From Flavobacterium sp. SLB02 (GTDB lineage Bacteria; Bacteroidota; Bacteroidia; Flavobacteriales; Flavobacteriaceae): a DNA stretch of 64,000 nt. Every line of letters begins with the position of its first letter. Position 1 is the first letter of the stretch. Location of the stretch: contig NZ_CP045928.1 in NCBI RefSeq assembly GCF_009664855.1, positions 1 to 64,000 of the forward strand, written 5' to 3'. Below, in pieces: positions 61,906 through 64,000 of the stretch. Position numbers and translations under genes: made by a program. The notes below the pieces were generated by a model that made no database searches, was not told where the DNA came from, and saw nothing but the letters and a program-made list of their open reading frames with translations.

Positions 61906-61929
61906 GATTTGATTTCGTTGTTTCGGCAG

Positions 61930-61937
61930 CAAAAATA
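61930..61937 (-). promoter_or_regulatory. -7 element (TATTTTTG) of the copper locus
   Basis: This is an exact TAnnTTTG match on the minus strand, 25 bp before the TTG start at 61905. It supports that start codon. Confidence 0.55.
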
Positions 61938-62037
61938 CATTTTTATTATTATTAAATACGAGCATTTTTGTGACTTTGTGAAAAAAATCAAAACACAATT
62001 TAAAACCGGACCATGGTGTGAGAAATTTTTTTGAATA

Positions 62038-62169
62038 GACTCCTGCTTTAGCTGGAGTTTAGATATAGAATATAAAAATGGCTTTAGCCCAATTTTAAAT
62101 GTTTAAAATTGGGCTAAAGCCTGGTGTGGATCAAAAAAAAACCTCCAGCTTTAGCTGGAGGCTATTCAA
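62038..62169. repeat. Nested hairpins and terminator downstream of secA
   Basis: A perfect inverted repeat with 20-bp arms spans 62080-62121 (GGCTTTAGCCCAATTTTAAA and its complement). On the two sides are CTCCTGCTTTAGCTGGAG (62041-62057) and CCTCCAGCTTTAGCTGGAGG (62142-62161). With the neighbouring A- and T-runs, the latter should terminate minus-strand secA. Confidence 0.8.
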
Positions 62170-62192
62170 TTTATTATTTTAGAAAAAAAATA

Positions 62193-64000
62193 TTATTTAA
62201 CAAGAACCCAAGCGCCAGAAGCGATTAAAGTTTCTGCTTTTTTAAATTTCATTTCTTCAGTTCTGCCTGTTGCAACTTCCTGAACTGTAACAGTATCATT
62301 ACGATTGATTTTCGGCATGTCTCTTACAATAGTTTCTGTAACCTGACGTTGTTGTGTTTCTCCAGCTTCGCGGTTGATATCTTCGCTGTTTAGAATTTCG
62401 TCTTTGCTTAATTTGAAGTTTTCTTTTTGACGAACTTCTTTTGCTTCGTGAATTTCAGGAACGTTTTGAGCTGGTAAATCACCTTTGAACAAGAATGAGA
62501 TAACCTCTTTATTTACGTTGTCTAACATTCCTCTAAACAAATTAAAGGCTTCTAATTTGTAAATAAGCAATGGATCTTTTTGTTCGTGAACGGCTAATTG
62601 AACAGATTGTTTCAATTCGTCCATTTTACGTAAGTGTTTTTTCCATGCCTCATCAACAATAGATAAAGTGATGTTTTTCTCGAAATCAGCAATTAATTGA
62701 GCACCTTGGCTGTCGTATGCTTTTTTCAAATCAGTAACAACATTCAAAGTCTTGATTCCGTCAGTAAACGGAACTACGATACGTTCGAATTGGTTGTTTG
62801 GCTCTTCGTAAACTCCCTGAATAATTGGGTAAGCTTCTCTGGCGCTTCTTTCTGTTTTTTCAGTGTAGAAAGCCAAAGCTTCTTTGTATACTTTTCCAGT
62901 AACTTCAATATCTGATAATTTTGTGAAATCTGCCTCAGAGATTGGAGATGTAATTCCGAAATAACGAATTAAATCAAAATCAAATGTTTTGAAATCATTT
63001 GCTATTTTATTGTTGCTCACAATCAATTCGCAAGTATCATAAAGCATATTGGCGATATCAAGTTTCAAACGCTCACCAAACAAAGCGTGACGACGACGTT
63101 TGTAAACTACTTCACGTTGAGAGTTCATAACGTCATCATATTCTAATAAACGTTTACGAACACCAAAGTTGTTTTCTTCTACTTTTTTCTGAGCACGCTC
63201 GATAGATTTAGTCATCATAGAATGCTGAATCACTTCACCTTCCTGAAGTCCCATTCTGTCCATTACTTTAGCAACTCTTTCAGAACCAAATAAACGCATT
63301 AGGTTATCTTCTAGAGAAACATAAAATTGAGAACTTCCCGGATCTCCCTGACGTCCTGCACGACCACGTAACTGTCTGTCTACACGACGCGAATCATGAC
63401 GCTCTGTCCCCACGATTGCTAAACCTCCGGCAGCTTTTACTTCTGGAGATAATTTAATATCGGTACCACGACCAGCCATGTTGGTTGCAATAGTTACAAC
63501 TCCGGCTTTACCTGCTTCTTCTACAATTTGTGCCTCTTGTTTGTGCATTTTAGCATTCAAAACGTTATGGGTAACGCCTCTCATTTTCAACATTCGGCTT
63601 AATAATTCTGAAATCTCTACAGAAGTTGTTCCAATCAATACTGGTCTTCCTGCATTAGATAATTCAGTAACATCTTCGATTACAGCGTTGAATTTCTCAC
63701 GTGTTGTTTTGTAGATGTAATCTTCTTTGTCTTGTCTTGAAATCGGACGGTTGGTTGGAATCTCCACAACGTCTAATTTATAAATCTGCCATAACTCTCC
63801 AGCTTCTGTAACCGCTGTACCTGTCATACCACCTAATTTGCTGTACATTCTGAAATAATTCTGTAATGTAACAGTTGCAAAAGTTTGTGTAGCAGCTTCG
63901 ATTTTTACATTTTCTTTTGCTTCGATCGCCTGGTGTAATCCGTCAGAATAACGACGACCATCCATGATACGACCTGTTTGCTCATCGACAATCATAATTT
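62193..64000 (-). CDS. secA: Preprotein translocase subunit SecA (C-terminal part, 5' end outside the window)
   Basis: The visible part of about 600 residues covers the end of the preprotein-crosslinking region ([28 protein letters not shown]), the second nucleotide-binding domain ([37 protein letters not shown]), and the helical scaffold and wing domains ([26 protein letters not shown]). It ends [13 protein letters not shown] with no CxCx8CH zinc finger, as is usual in Bacteroidota. SecA drives protein export through SecYEG. The reading frame stays open to the last base. Confidence 0.97.
   Translation of the reverse strand, partial: IMIVDEQTGRIMDGRRYSDGLHQAIEAKENVKIEAATQTFATVTLQNYFRMYSKLGGMTGTAVTEAGELWQIYKLDVVEIPTNRPISRQDKEDYIYKTTREKFNAVIEDVTELSNAGRPVLIGTTSVEISELLSRMLKMRGVTHNVLNAKMHKQEAQIVEEAGKAGVVTIATNMAGRGTDIKLSPEVKAAGGLAIVGTERHDSRRVDRQLRGRAGRQGDPGSSQFYVSLEDNLMRLFGSERVAKVMDRMGLQEGEVIQHSMMTKSIERAQKKVEENNFGVRKRLLEYDDVMNSQREVVYKRRRHALFGERLKLDIANMLYDTCELIVSNNKIANDFKTFDFDLIRYFGITSPISEADFTKLSDIEVTGKVYKEALAFYTEKTERSAREAYPIIQGVYEEPNNQFERIVVPFTDGIKTLNVVTDLKKAYDSQGAQLIADFEKNITLSIVDEAWKKHLRKMDELKQSVQLAVHEQKDPLLIYKLEAFNLFRGMLDNVNKEVISFLFKGDLPAQNVPEIHEAKEVRQKENFKLSKDEILNSEDINREAGETQQRQVTETIVRDMPKINRNDTVTVQEVATGRTEEMKFKKAETLIASGAWVLVK

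Noticed and set aside
61906..61998. Upstream start for the second cysteine paralogue
   Set aside because: It would lie upstream of the -7 box at 61930-61937 and add about 31 residues not found in the paralogue; the TTG at 61905 makes both proteins 125 residues.

Overview
The window looks like a chromosomal segment of a Flavobacterium-type member of the Bacteroidota. The base composition is AT-rich. Perfect or near-perfect copies of the Bacteroidota -7 element TAnnTTTG lie upstream of several genes, and Shine-Dalgarno sequences are scarce. The gene content also fits: a RibD/HAD pair, grpE-dnaJ-natA-natB, SusC-like plug fragments, TonB receptors, PorT-like barrels and a SecA without a C-terminal zinc finger. 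I see no prophage, insertion sequence, CRISPR array or restriction system.

Layout. 0.2-8.6 kb: housekeeping genes (YbgC-like thioesterase, YigZ, HAD phosphatase, ribD, a GNAT, prmC, a MacB-type permease, hisS), then tRNA-Trp. 9.4-18.3 kb: grpE-dnaJ, a NatAB-type ABC exporter, a sigma54-activator-like regulator without a DNA-binding domain, a one-domain DEAD-box-like protein, small hydrolases and acetyltransferases. 18.4-28.1 kb: a secreted protein, mtaB, lipoproteins, an SDR, a scramblase-like protein, an ECF sigma factor/anti-sigma pair whose anti-sigma factor carries a TonB-plug-like tail, and a TPM protein. 28.3-37.4 kb: PPK2, a PhoX-like lipoprotein next to an imelysin-like/dihaem peroxidase fusion, and a LytS/LytTR two-component system with a candidate LytTR operator in front of the neighbouring gene. 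38-50 kb: an LTA-synthase-like sulfatase, MeaB, an Rrf2-controlled oxidoreductase, an AEC transporter, a 1-Cys peroxiredoxin, a KefB-like antiporter, purB, a sterol-desaturase-like enzyme and a cysteine-free sirtuin.

Two accessory systems stand out. At 50.3-52.5 kb an APS kinase, an aspartyl/asparaginyl beta-hydroxylase-type dioxygenase and a sulfotransferase form a tight three-gene cassette, which suggests hydroxylation followed by PAPS-dependent sulfation of an unknown molecule. At 53.6-61.9 kb, all on the minus strand, lies a probable copper-handling locus: an MbnP-family lipoprotein, an MbnH/MauG-like dihaem peroxidase, an outer-membrane protein with a CDACGC motif, a TonB receptor, a PepSY membrane protein and two 125-residue cysteine-containing paralogues of unknown function that both start with TTG. 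The window ends inside secA.

The intergenic DNA is unusually rich in dispersed inverted repeats of several families. One of them (46.9 and 59.2 kb) contains a hairpin whose 11-nt loop is nearly invariant while its stems differ completely but still pair.
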